Shown here piece after piece: positions 17,701-25,640 of a stretch of DNA of 27,159 nucleotides. The DNA lies in contig JBHEKU010000162.1 in NCBI GenBank assembly GCA_041859205.1, forward strand, positions 1 through 27,159, in the 5' to 3' direction. The position numbers were made by a program, and so were the translations under genes. The first letter of the stretch is position 1. The number at the start of each line of letters is the position of its first letter. Source of the stretch: JAFDZO01 sp041859205. Its GTDB lineage: Bacteria; Bacteroidota; Ignavibacteria; Tepidaquicellales; Tepidaquicellaceae. The notes beneath the pieces are model-generated. The model ran no database searches and was not told where the DNA came from. It worked only from the letters and a program-made list of their open reading frames with translations.

Positions 17701-19578
17701 GAATAAAGCTCCACGATTAAAAGTATTTATAATTGAGTCAGAGTACTGAAAATTAATTCCTCCGGCAGAATCATTTCTGTATATTTTATCAGTAGCCATT
17801 CTCAACGGATTCGGTGTGAAATAACTTGAAATCATTGAATTAGCATCTATCTGAAATCCGGTCTGTTCGCCTCTGTTTAGACCGCCTGTTATCATAATAT
17901 CTTTTTTCCACCATGAAGAGAGATTATTTCTCTGATTATCGTAACTTATAATTTTACTTACTATATCATTTGCTTCCTGTATAGAATAAGCAGGCAATCT
18001 CCCGACTGCAACGTGAGGAACATATACCCTGGCTGAATCATTTACATTTCCGAAATACCCTTCACTTGAAGGATTTCCATATGCCGGAACATAGTTAATG
18101 TAAAATTGTGAGCTATTTGAATTCTTTTTAGCATCAAGCGAACCTCTTCCGAAAAGACATAAATATCTTGGCTTCGGCGCAGTCCATGTAACATAGGCAT
18201 TTTTAACAAAAGCGCGAACTGCCTTGGGGTCTTCCATTCCATAATTAAATACATCGTAGATATCCTCAACGCTTGCCTTCACTGAACGGAGGGTATCATA
18301 TGACTGTCTGTGCTGTCTTAACTGCTCAGCAGCGTTTACAAAATCCGGGTGATAAACTATAAGATAATCTGCCGCACCTGTTACAAGATTTGCAACCTGT
18401 TTTTGTTTAATACGGAAAGGCTTGAGATAAATATTGGAATTAGTTATGCGCAAGTTTGCATTACTCTTTGCACTAAAGTTTAAAGTATCCCCGGATACGG
18501 AATAATTTGTAATACGAATACCGTTTCGGACATCGTAAAGTGTTAACCCGTTAGGAGTGGTAAAGCCTGAAACTTTAAATCTTTTACTAGTTGTATCGGA
18601 TGATGTATTAACTGTTAGATCAGCAAATAAATTATTCTCAAAAAATTTAAACCTTGAAGGATAAACAAAATTAAAATAGTCAAAGTAAACATTTCCGGTA
18701 ACTATCCCTGCAGTACTATCAAAATAAGTAAAAAGAATTCTGGAACTCCCTTTTGTCGAATCTATAAATGCGGAGGGAAATGCAACTGTTGTATCATATT
18801 TTTTATAACCTATAGTTTTAAAAGTACCTATATTAATGTTATCAAAAAAAATTCTTAATCTATTTGTATCATTTGCATTCGGAAAAGCAAAAAAGTTTAT
18901 TTTACAAAGAGCTTGCTCTGACCTAAAAGGATTTTTAATTTTAGCACTATCACTTAAATTAAATAAATGTTCAAGCCTTCTCCAATACCAGCCTTCACCT
19001 TCCACAAATTCAGGATTGAAATACCTGTAATCAACATCATTAATGTGCTCTCCTAAACTATAAATAAAATCGTTTTCTTTATGAACACTTTCAAAAAAAT
19101 ATGGTGACGGGTACGCAGCAAATGAACTTGATGAGCTTACATCAGTCATTCTTAAACCGTTAGCGCCTCCCCACTCTATCCAGTAAATTGAAGTATCCGA
19201 ATAATTATTATTGTACTCATCTTTTGTATACATTACCGTATTCTCAACACTGATTCCGTTAATGTACTTGGTAAGACCGCCTCTATTTCTTATACCATAA
19301 AAATCAAAAAAGTCATTGTCGCCGAATACTCCGTCTGATTCACCTTCAAAGTAAATCGGCACCTGACTTCCTTTATAAAGCACTTTAACAGAACGTGGGT
19401 CAATTGTGGTGACACTTATACCTGCATTATTGAAGTCTGTTTTATTAATACGGTAAACTCCATCCTGCGCTATATATAGTTTAAGATAGGTCTTATTGGG
19501 AGTAATCCAATTGTAGTTTTGTGAATAAGATATATTTATCCCACAAAAGAATGCCATAAACAGAAGTACTTTTTTCAT
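14731..19578 (-). CDS. C25 (gingipain/PorU-like) cysteine peptidase with T9SS C-terminal domain, paralogue 2
   Basis: A 1615-residue secreted protein with the same layout as its downstream neighbour. The signal peptide is residues 1-20 (ends ISYSQ) and the N-terminal beta-rich part starts NWITPNKTYLKLYIAQDGVY. The C25 core (~404-760) has YLCLFGRGSLDAKK, catalytic His632 in YIGHAGNGTWDNGLE, Cys662 in IFSMTCFTGKN and YALLGDPASK. An Fn3-like region (~880-975), an ILEI/FAM3-like region (~1025-1152), beta-rich domains and a FlgD-like T9SS sorting domain (NYPNPF near residue 1525, ending IEKIAILK) follow. Both catalytic residues are present, so it should be active. It starts with ATG only 15 bases after the WecG-like gene, so it is probably the last gene of the glycan operon. 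It could be a PorU sortase or a cargo protease. Confidence 0.88.
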   Translation of the reverse strand: MKKVLLFMAFFCGINISYSQNYNWITPNKTYLKLYIAQDGVYRINKTDFNNAGISVTTIDPRSVKVLYKGSQVPIYFEGESDGVFGDNDFFDFYGIRNRGGLTKYINGISVENTVMYTKDEYNNNYSDTSIYWIEWGGANGLRMTDVSSSSSFAAYPSPYFFESVHKENDFIYSLGEHINDVDYRYFNPEFVEGEGWYWRRLEHLFNLSDSAKIKNPFRSEQALCKINFFAFPNANDTNRLRIFFDNINIGTFKTIGYKKYDTTVAFPSAFIDSTKGSSRILFTYFDSTAGIVTGNVYFDYFNFVYPSRFKFFENNLFADLTVNTSSDTTSKRFKVSGFTTPNGLTLYDVRNGIRITNYSVSGDTLNFSAKSNANLRITNSNIYLKPFRIKQKQVANLVTGAADYLIVYHPDFVNAAEQLRQHRQSYDTLRSVKASVEDIYDVFNYGMEDPKAVRAFVKNAYVTWTAPKPRYLCLFGRGSLDAKKNSNSSQFYINYVPAYGNPSSEGYFGNVNDSARVYVPHVAVGRLPAYSIQEANDIVSKIISYDNQRNNLSSWWKKDIMITGGLNRGEQTGFQIDANSMISSYFTPNPLRMATDKIYRNDSAGGINFQYSDSIINTFNRGALFFNYIGHAGNGTWDNGLENPDLLSNGSRLPLIFSMTCFTGKNAINEFRGFGEKFIYLQNKGAIGFVGNTGWTFSGNGITLNRRFLDVMKNGSRRQGEMMRSAVMADSVSGATNYNSRFTLNTYALLGDPASKILLPAYPEFEILPGNFSMSNPFPAINDPVTIKFYPSNYGIGVDSVKMRFQFFRNGIAQPIKDTILRNYGRISDTVSYNFKITSSGNYSLKYTIDPENRYPQENKTNNSINVNIPIRNVSYVPLKPVDNSFIMTDSIEFVGINPNVDVSKNNVKVLLQVDTTLTFSNPRTFFKQVTGGVATKFRTTLPVADTNLVYYWRMNSVINNDSSGWSTTQRLIYNPSGTLARSSEAADSIIKLSKKRLGQFDAGSYQNLVFNSGTGFTLPYGSASLRVFAYGNNGEEASEFTFNGGVLRIDNRSLSGIVMLVVNKLTGRFLEVKGFKMNSPASSDSIVTFLNTIDTNKYVLMSTVQIFSGDSLRQNAKNKIKEFGSLMADSLRGPSHLYQTWAFIGSKGALPQDCSEEYHPNNVENNCVGGWCTSSASITRPFQTINGSLTQNFGPARSWKNFTAFENVQPLSSIKYNIFGKNTADQSILLYSNVGPSFNFDTLNALTYPNIVITSAFNLDSLQGNIPPSLKSFVLNYIPPVELAVDNYSFTKPDSVLQEGDSVTLGVSYTNIGYSSIYSTINTWYTFVSGQKKILKLDTIRNPIVVDEVKNSQVKFSTYGLGNQSDTVTIYYDSYPAYAVNEFNSYNNTGVTQILVKADSLKPIANITFDGQNLTNGDYIQANPEIIIELYDDSPIAIDGADTNTVKIKLDSKYVPYANNPDLQFIVARGYKLAATVKYYPKLSEGEHKIEFDFVDKTGNIGDTIKNNFQVNYDLKLLSLANYPNPFKDRTTFTFNLQGAKRPDTGKIKIYTAAGRLIKDINLDNLSIGYNQVEWDGRDNDGDAIANGIYFYKMILTGDSKLETKIEKIAILK

Positions 19579-19593
19579 TTTTTTATAGGGGTG

Positions 19594-20328
19594 CTAATTT
19601 TTAAGCTTTTGTAAAATGATTTTAAAAATGAAATACGGATTTCCTATGAAATATCTTTTCCATAATCTGGATGGTTCATTTAAAAAACGATAAAACCACT
19701 CAAGTCCAAGATTCTGAAATAGTGTTGGAGCTCTTTTATAGTTGCCTGATAAGAATTCAATTCCGCTGCCCATAGCTATTTGGACGGGGACACTAACCTG
19801 CTTTGAAAATTTCGCCAGCCAGTCTTCCTGGTAGGGCGAACCTAAACCTACGAATAAAATATCTGAATTGGTAGACCTAATCTTAGCAACAGTTAAATCA
19901 GTGAATTTAGTTTCCCGTTTAATTATACCGCTTATTTTCAGTTTAGGATACTTCTGTCTTAATGAAGATTCAAGCATTGCAGATGCTTCTTCACCGCCTC
20001 CGAAGAAAAAAATTTTTTTCTCATATTTTTCAGCATAAGATAAGATCTGCGGGTATAAATCTGTTCCTGTAATTTTTTTTTCAAAACCATATTTGCCATA
20101 TAAATACCTGGATGCAAGATAAACGCCTATGCCATCTGCGAAGATTGCCGAAAGCTTATTTAAATTTTTACTTAAGTTTTCATCTTTTTCAGCTTCATTT
20201 AGTATATGCGGATTTACATTAAGGCATGTGAAGATTTCATTTTTGGAAATTTTTTCATGAATTAATGATACAATTTCATAATACCGAAAATCCAGAAATT
20301 CATAACCCAGTATATTTACCACTCTCAT
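19594..20328 (-). CDS. WecG/TagA/CpsF family glycosyltransferase (GT26)
   Basis: A 244-residue enzyme, the usual size. Members transfer N-acetylmannosamine or its uronate to GlcNAc-diphospho-undecaprenol at the cytoplasmic face of the inner membrane (TagA, WecG). The family motifs are in order: NVNPHI (37-42), ADGIGV with the conserved catalytic-type Asp65, TGTDL (87-91), GLGSPYQEDW (161-170) and the C-terminal membrane-binding part with LGLEWFYRFLNEPSRLWKRY (207-226). The exact sugar cannot be told from the sequence. Its ATG overlaps the stop of the methyltransferase gene by one base (TAATG), indicating translational coupling. Confidence 0.92.
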   Translation of the reverse strand: MRVVNILGYEFLDFRYYEIVSLIHEKISKNEIFTCLNVNPHILNEAEKDENLSKNLNKLSAIFADGIGVYLASRYLYGKYGFEKKITGTDLYPQILSYAEKYEKKIFFFGGGEEASAMLESSLRQKYPKLKISGIIKRETKFTDLTVAKIRSTNSDILFVGLGSPYQEDWLAKFSKQVSVPVQIAMGSGIEFLSGNYKRAPTLFQNLGLEWFYRFLNEPSRLWKRYFIGNPYFIFKIILQKLKN

Positions 20329-21092
20329 TAATTCTTCTTTTCAATTACAGCAATAACTTCGAAAAATTTTCCTTTATTCCTTTCCAATGTTTCAACATCG
20401 TATTCTTCCATAAGCTTTAAGTTAAGCCGTTCCAATATTTCATTCATATCTTCTGAAGTAAATCTGCTTCTGTACTCCCCAAATTTATCCCCTACTTTAC
20501 TATAATGAAGAATAATCCTGCCTGTGTTTTTTAAAACCCGTTCAAATTCTGTGAAGTATTGAGTTATCTGAGCCTTATCAATATGTACAAATACGTCATA
20601 GGAAAAAACAACATCAATAGATTTTGTATCGGCAAAAGTAAATTTTACTTCATTTATGAAATTGTATCCAATGGAAGAATTGTTTCCAAATCTTTGGCGG
20701 CAAAGGTCTAAACATTTCTCGGAAATATCAACTAAGTCTAACCTGGTAGCTTTATTTAACAAATGTTCTGACCATCTTCCGCCGCCGGGACCGATTTCTA
20801 TAACTGAAGAATTATCCGGAATTAATTTTTGTATTATTTGAGTTACAAGTTTATCTTTCCATCCCTGCGATTTAGTCCACTCCTCTCCAAGGTCATTCCA
20901 GTTCCAGTTATTCCATGTAAGCCTGTTCTGATTAACGCTATTCCATCCCGGGTATTTTTTCTTTTGCTCTAATGATTCAAGTTTTTCGGAAAATATATCC
21001 CAGTGAGTAGCCCGTTTAAGAAGGTAAAGAACTGTCCATAAGTAACCGTTTTCTTTGAATGATAAGCTTAGCCTGTTAATTCTATATCCCAT
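20328..21092 (-). CDS. Class I SAM-dependent methyltransferase
   Basis: A 254-residue protein. Motif I of the SAM-binding Rossmann fold is VIEIGPGGGRW (97-107), followed by the acidic end of beta-2 (RLDLVDIS, about 117-124), motif DVVFSYDVFVHID and the post-motif LKNTGRIILHYS. The N-terminal ~80 residues are rich in Trp and Asn (WNNWNWNDLGEEW) and may be a substrate-recognition part. Position within a glycan operon, 1 base after the GT9 gene, suggests it methylates a sugar or the end of a glycan chain, which in some O-antigen systems stops chain growth; that role is inference. The start is ATG. Confidence 0.85.
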   Translation of the reverse strand: MGYRINRLSLSFKENGYLWTVLYLLKRATHWDIFSEKLESLEQKKKYPGWNSVNQNRLTWNNWNWNDLGEEWTKSQGWKDKLVTQIIQKLIPDNSSVIEIGPGGGRWSEHLLNKATRLDLVDISEKCLDLCRQRFGNNSSIGYNFINEVKFTFADTKSIDVVFSYDVFVHIDKAQITQYFTEFERVLKNTGRIILHYSKVGDKFGEYRSRFTSEDMNEILERLNLKLMEEYDVETLERNKGKFFEVIAVIEKKN

Positions 21093-21093
21093 T

Positions 21094-22032
21094 TTAAAAA
21101 AGTTTTTTTGTTTTAATGAATTTTAACAGCTCCTCTACATTCAAACTGTTATCTGTTACTCTGAAAATATATTTATTCTCCATGTTTTGAAATACAGACC
21201 TTTCATTATTATAATAAAAAATTCCAAGTGTTTTAATATTATAAGCATCTGCAATGTGAATAGGGAATGAATCTACCCCTATAAATAATTTTGCATTCAA
21301 TATTAAACCTGTAAGTTTTTTTATATCGGGATTAACTTCAGTTTGTAAATTTTTCACATCATTTAGTTCTTTCATACCGGAAATTTCTTTTTCATCTCCT
21401 ATCAGACAGATTTTTTTATTTTGTTTTTCACAAAACTCGAAAATTATTTTTTTAATAGAATCGGTACCTATTTTTCTGTTAGCATCTGAAGAAAAAAGAT
21501 GCAATACAATATCATAGTTCGAAGTACCATCATAGGGAAAATTAAAAACATGTTTGCTAACTTCGGTTTCAATACCGGCTGATTTCAATGGCAACGAAAT
21601 TCTGTCTAAATAATTATCTTCAGGTTTCCATGTATTTTTGCTTTTGGGCTGTGACTTTATCTTTAGTACATCTTCATCGTTGTGCCAGCTTTTCTTTTTT
21701 ATAAAGTTCGTGAATCCTATTTTCTCTTCAGCGTTTGACAACTTAAAAACAGAACTGTTCATCTGCCCCGGGAAGAAATTAAAAACAATATCGTACTTTG
21801 TCTTTCTTATTTTTGAAACAAGCGAATGCATATCAGCAAAAGATTTTTTCTTTAACAAATATAAATTATCGAAGCCAACCTCGTCAAGAAAAAACTCTGC
21901 ATTTTCAGTTGACACTATGTCAATTCTTACTTTTTTAAAAAAATCTTTTATAGATTTAAATGCAGCACATGTCAGATAAGTATCACCTAATGCATTTGTC
22001 GATATTAATAAAATTTTCTTCAATTGAAGCAA
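21094..22032 (-). CDS. GT9 (heptosyltransferase-like) glycosyltransferase
   Basis: A 312-residue GT-B fold protein. The N-terminus has ILLISTNALGDTYLTCAAFK, the GT9 pattern with the catalytic-type Asp in GD. The middle has DIVLHLFSSDANRK, and the nucleotide-sugar site reads LFIGVDSFPIHIADAYNIKT (GxDSxxxHxA type). GT9 enzymes such as WaaC/WaaF add heptose to LPS core, but in operons like this they may use other sugars. The start is TTG: the annotated one at 22032 gives MLQLKK; a second TTG at 22023 would give MKKILLIS, closer to typical GT9 starts. It lies 1 base after the upstream GT2 gene. Confidence 0.85.
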   Translation of the reverse strand: MLQLKKILLISTNALGDTYLTCAAFKSIKDFFKKVRIDIVSTENAEFFLDEVGFDNLYLLKKKSFADMHSLVSKIRKTKYDIVFNFFPGQMNSSVFKLSNAEEKIGFTNFIKKKSWHNDEDVLKIKSQPKSKNTWKPEDNYLDRISLPLKSAGIETEVSKHVFNFPYDGTSNYDIVLHLFSSDANRKIGTDSIKKIIFEFCEKQNKKICLIGDEKEISGMKELNDVKNLQTEVNPDIKKLTGLILNAKLFIGVDSFPIHIADAYNIKTLGIFYYNNERSVFQNMENKYIFRVTDNSLNVEELLKFIKTKKLF

Positions 22033-22033
22033 T

Positions 22034-22996
22034 TCAGGTTTCAGATAAAAATTTTCGCAGTTTTACATTATCATTTGAAAAATATCTCGAAAAATATTTC
22101 AGTCTGAACCTTATTCGATTCTCTTTAAACCACAAGATAAATTTTTTAGGGAAAAGTAAAACTATTTTTGCTATTATTATTCTGGGCATTGTTAACAAAC
22201 TTCCTCCTATTTTATTCCAGTATACAGAAGCATTTTTCTCCTCTCCGTAAAAAAACTCTCTCCAGCCCCGAAGTTTATTTTCTTCAACTTCTGATTTTAA
22301 CAAAAAATTCTTTCGAAAATCATTTCCGTAATATGGAGCCTGTATAGCGTAGACCAGCTTATTTTTCTCTACAATATTTTCTCTCGAAAATGAATCTGTT
22401 CTATATCTTACAAGCAGCAGTACTTCCTGCAGATTGTAAAACTTCACCTTATCTTTAATTCTTAGCCATAATTCGTAATCTTCAAATACAATAGGCTTAT
22501 ACCCTCCGTTAGAAAATATCTTATCTTTTTTATAGAGCATACCTGCATGAATCACTTCACTGTGAAGAGCAAATCGTTTTTTTATTTCTTCATCTGATTC
22601 GGGAGTCTTGATAGTGTATAGCAATTTTTTGTTTTCAAATGCAGAATACCACGAAGAAATTATGTCGTAGTTTTTATTTTTCAAAATAAAAGCATACTGC
22701 TTTGCAATTCTATCAGGTAATGAAATATCATCGGCATCCATTCTTACGATTAATTCTGTTTCAGTAAGCTTAAGTCCATAGTTTAAAGCTGCGCCAAGTC
22801 CGGAGTTTTCTATTTTAAGATACTTAATTCTTTCATCTTTAAATCCATTAATTATTTCTTTCGAGTTATCAGTCGAACCGTCATCGATAATAAGGAAATC
22901 AAAATTTTTATAAGTTTGATTAAGAATACTTTTTATGGAAGCAGAAAGATATTCTGCGTTATTATATGTCGTCATTAGAACAGTTAAATCACGCAT
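22034..22996 (-). CDS. GT2 family glycosyltransferase, first of a pair
   Basis: A 320-residue GT-A fold inverting glycosyltransferase. It opens LTVLMTTYNNAEYLSASIKS, has the nucleotide-binding IIDDGSTDNS (36-45), the metal-binding DADD (87-90) in MDADDISLPDR, and FEDYELW (171-177) carrying the catalytic-type Glu-Asp. The basic, hydrophobic C-terminal ~60 residues (FPKKFILWFKENRIRFRLKY) probably lie against the inner membrane. Its start overlaps the stop of the neighbouring GT2 gene by 8 bases, and the two resemble each other over the catalytic domain, suggesting an old duplication. Donor and acceptor sugars are unknown. Confidence 0.92.
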   Translation of the reverse strand: MRDLTVLMTTYNNAEYLSASIKSILNQTYKNFDFLIIDDGSTDNSKEIINGFKDERIKYLKIENSGLGAALNYGLKLTETELIVRMDADDISLPDRIAKQYAFILKNKNYDIISSWYSAFENKKLLYTIKTPESDEEIKKRFALHSEVIHAGMLYKKDKIFSNGGYKPIVFEDYELWLRIKDKVKFYNLQEVLLLVRYRTDSFSRENIVEKNKLVYAIQAPYYGNDFRKNFLLKSEVEENKLRGWREFFYGEEKNASVYWNKIGGSLLTMPRIIIAKIVLLFPKKFILWFKENRIRFRLKYFSRYFSNDNVKLRKFLSET

Positions 22997-23960
22997 CTTG
23001 TTTTTCCAGATTAACTACTAATTCCTCATATTCTTTTTTGTTTTTAGCAAACACCGTTCTCACCCCTATCATTTTCCATTTAAGCCAGTCAACAATATTT
23101 TTAGATGATATTTTACCCGGTAAAAAACTCCATATATAAAGTAAAAATATTTTTGGACTGAGTAATATTTTCTTATTCAGCACATATTCTCTGAATTCCT
23201 TTTTTTCTGAAAATTTAAATAAAAGAATTGCATAATCCACATCAGCTTTAATTGAATCACTATAATAATTTTTATCAAAGTGTTTTAAATAGATATCGCG
23301 AAAAAATTGTTTAGGTTTTAAAAACTCTTTCGATGTCATAGAATTTTCTTTAATGCGAATCAGATACAAAACCTCATTAAGATTATGAAACTTCGTTTCA
23401 TTTCTGATTCTTAGCCATAAGTCGATATCCTCAAGCATATCAAGATTTTCATTGTATCCTCCAAACTTTAAAATATGGTTCTTAGAGTAAATAGAACCTG
23501 CATGACAAACAGAGCCAGAATAATTCAATTGCTCTTTAATGTCCCTGTCATTCTCCGGCAATTTATGTATATGCGAGACCTTTGCATTTTTAAATAAAGT
23601 GTAACCTGAAGATAATACCTGAACATCGGGATTTTCAATCAGATACTTCACCTGTTTCTCAAACCTATCGGGCAGTGAAATATCATCAGCATCCATTCTG
23701 GCTATATAATTATACTTCGCAATATTCAGTCCTTCAATTAATGCTTTTGAAAAATTTACTTTTTCAATTTTTTTGTAAACGATCCGTTCATCCTTGAATG
23801 ACTTTATAAGAGATTCGGATTTATCAGTTGAGCCGTCATTAATTATTATGAACTCAAAGTAAGGATATGTTTGATTTAAAATACTTTTTATTGCTGCAGA
23901 AATATATTTCTCCTCATTATATACACTCATCACTACAGAAATATATTCATTCATCTTCAT
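22989..23960 (-). CDS. GT2 family glycosyltransferase, second of a pair
   Basis: A 323-residue paralogue of the next gene. It opens ISVVMSVYNEEKYISAAIKS, with IINDGSTDKS (39-48), DADD (90-93) in MDADDISLPDRFEKQ, and LEDIDLWLR (176-184) as the catalytic-site segment. A hydrophobic stretch near residues 255-280 (KIFLLYIWSFLPGKISS) probably contacts the membrane. The start is the ATG giving MKMNEY; a second ATG two codons later is equally possible. It lies 6 bases after the GT-C gene. Sharing MDADDISLPDR with its neighbour supports a duplication, though the two probably add different sugars or make different linkages. Confidence 0.92.
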   Translation of the reverse strand: MKMNEYISVVMSVYNEEKYISAAIKSILNQTYPYFEFIIINDGSTDKSESLIKSFKDERIVYKKIEKVNFSKALIEGLNIAKYNYIARMDADDISLPDRFEKQVKYLIENPDVQVLSSGYTLFKNAKVSHIHKLPENDRDIKEQLNYSGSVCHAGSIYSKNHILKFGGYNENLDMLEDIDLWLRIRNETKFHNLNEVLYLIRIKENSMTSKEFLKPKQFFRDIYLKHFDKNYYSDSIKADVDYAILLFKFSEKKEFREYVLNKKILLSPKIFLLYIWSFLPGKISSKNIVDWLKWKMIGVRTVFAKNKKEYEELVVNLEKQDA

Positions 23961-23966
23961 TTTAAA

Positions 23967-25640
23967 TCAGAACTTTGTAAACTTTCCGTCTTCAAATTTA
24001 ATGTAGTTTATATCTTTGTGAACCTCTGATACAGGCTGCAACTTTATACTCACAGGTTTAGAAAAAGAGTTTAGCTTTAAAACTTCAAATGAATAATTTT
24101 TTAGATTACTATATTTTTCACCAAGAACAGATTTCTCCGTAAAAAAAGGTTCAGAGGAAAAATAAGTATCGTTGAATTCAGAATTCACAATGAATGAATT
24201 ATTGTTCTGCTCTACAATACTCCCATTTAAATAATGTTCTGCATTATGTGAGGTCATAGCAGCAAGACCTTTTATATTATTAAATCTTCCGATGCTTTGA
24301 TTTACTTTATAGTACAGATACACTCCAATATCGGAATAGCAATATGACTGTCCAAGAGCATGTGGATAATTTAAAACCACATTCTCCTTATCCTTATCAT
24401 AAATTTTTATCAGCGATTCAAGACTTTCATTTTGCAATTTATAATTTACAAGCCAATAACCTGATATTTTAAAAGAGCCGAAAATAAAAAAAAGTAATAC
24501 AATAGCTGAAGCAATTTTAAACGGAGTATTGCCAGTGAAATTTCCTTTCTGTGTCAGAAAATTAAAACAGAAAATTAAAAGGGCTAAAAAAGTTAATGCA
24601 AATAATCTATACGTTCCACCGCCGGCAATTATATAGAATGACAAAGTAGAAAGTAAAATGACAGAACCTATAAAAAGCATTTGCGAAAAATATTTTTGCG
24701 GCCTCAGGTAATACATAACAATTAGTAGCGAAGCAAAATAAATCCCGGACAGTATTATAAAAATTACTTTTGAATCAATGAAAGTGTATATAAATGTACC
24801 CGAATCAACAGGCAGTAATGTAAAGAGAAGTGATTTAAAATATGCCGGTATTATTGTAAATAATTTTAGGTTAGCAATTATTGATTTGCTATTAATCATT
24901 GCAAAAATACTTCTTCCGAATATATATATAATACAGGTTGCAACTTTAGCATTCAAAAGCCTAGTTAATGAAGTAAAAATTTCAGGTGATTTATTTGCAA
25001 GAAAATATACCTGCCAAATTAACATAAACTCAACTATGAACCAGCTTACTGCATTTTCCTTGGTTAATGCACCAAGTAAAAACAAAATAGAACTTAAGAT
25101 TAAAAAATAAATTTTTTTGCTCTGTATATACTTAAGAGAAAAGAAAAATGATGAGAGACAAAATAAAATTACTATTAAATCCGTCCTTGCCGAAAGCCAC
25201 GCCAGATTTGTAACGTTACCCGGATACAACAAATAAAAAGACGGTATTACTAAGCACAGCCATGTATTTTTAATTTTTAAAATTTTTTGAATCTCAAACA
25301 AGACGAAAATAAGAAGTACAAAATTTGCCAGATGAATTACCTGACTTACTATTGCCCAGTAAACAGGTTTCAATCCGAAAACAACAAAACAAGCGTAAGT
25401 CAAAAAAGAAGTCAACGGTCTGTAATGTATACTATCGATTTGTACTGATGGTATTAACTGCTGAATACCGTTCTCCCAGTATGTAGCAACTGGGAAAGGA
25501 TTAAGATTGGAAAAAAATATAACCGACAAATCATCGGCGATAAAAACACAATTTGCTATAATTGGAATATTAATAAAAAAGTATATTCCAAAAAGAATTA
25601 CAAAAAATATAAAATATAATTTTTTAGAGGATGCCGTCAA
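23967..25640 (-). CDS. GT-C family membrane glycosyltransferase (PMT/TMTC-like)
   Basis: A 557-residue polytopic membrane protein with about 10-11 hydrophobic segments. GT-C enzymes use polyprenyl-phosphate sugars on the outer face of the inner membrane. The pattern fits: the first loop has IADDL (Asp36-Asp37), then HYRPL (72-76), NLAWLSARTDLIVILF (145-160) and ALTKENAVS (191-199), the same order as in GT39/PMT and TMTC-like proteins. The C-terminal ~150 residues are soluble and probably periplasmic. The start is TTG at 25640, overlapping the TGA of the GT4 gene by 4 bases (TTGA). It probably decorates the glycan or a protein after export; the substrate is unknown. Confidence 0.8.
   Translation of the reverse strand: MTASSKKLYFIFFVILFGIYFFINIPIIANCVFIADDLSVIFFSNLNPFPVATYWENGIQQLIPSVQIDSIHYRPLTSFLTYACFVVFGLKPVYWAIVSQVIHLANFVLLIFVLFEIQKILKIKNTWLCLVIPSFYLLYPGNVTNLAWLSARTDLIVILFCLSSFFFSLKYIQSKKIYFLILSSILFLLGALTKENAVSWFIVEFMLIWQVYFLANKSPEIFTSLTRLLNAKVATCIIYIFGRSIFAMINSKSIIANLKLFTIIPAYFKSLLFTLLPVDSGTFIYTFIDSKVIFIILSGIYFASLLIVMYYLRPQKYFSQMLFIGSVILLSTLSFYIIAGGGTYRLFALTFLALLIFCFNFLTQKGNFTGNTPFKIASAIVLLFFIFGSFKISGYWLVNYKLQNESLESLIKIYDKDKENVVLNYPHALGQSYCYSDIGVYLYYKVNQSIGRFNNIKGLAAMTSHNAEHYLNGSIVEQNNNSFIVNSEFNDTYFSSEPFFTEKSVLGEKYSNLKNYSFEVLKLNSFSKPVSIKLQPVSEVHKDINYIKFEDGKFTKF

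Noticed and set aside
21638..22250. Plus-strand frames opposite the glycosyltransferase genes (21638-21979, 21960-22250)
   Set aside because: They are antisense to GT9 and GT2 genes with clear motifs, and their products are low-complexity with no family features.
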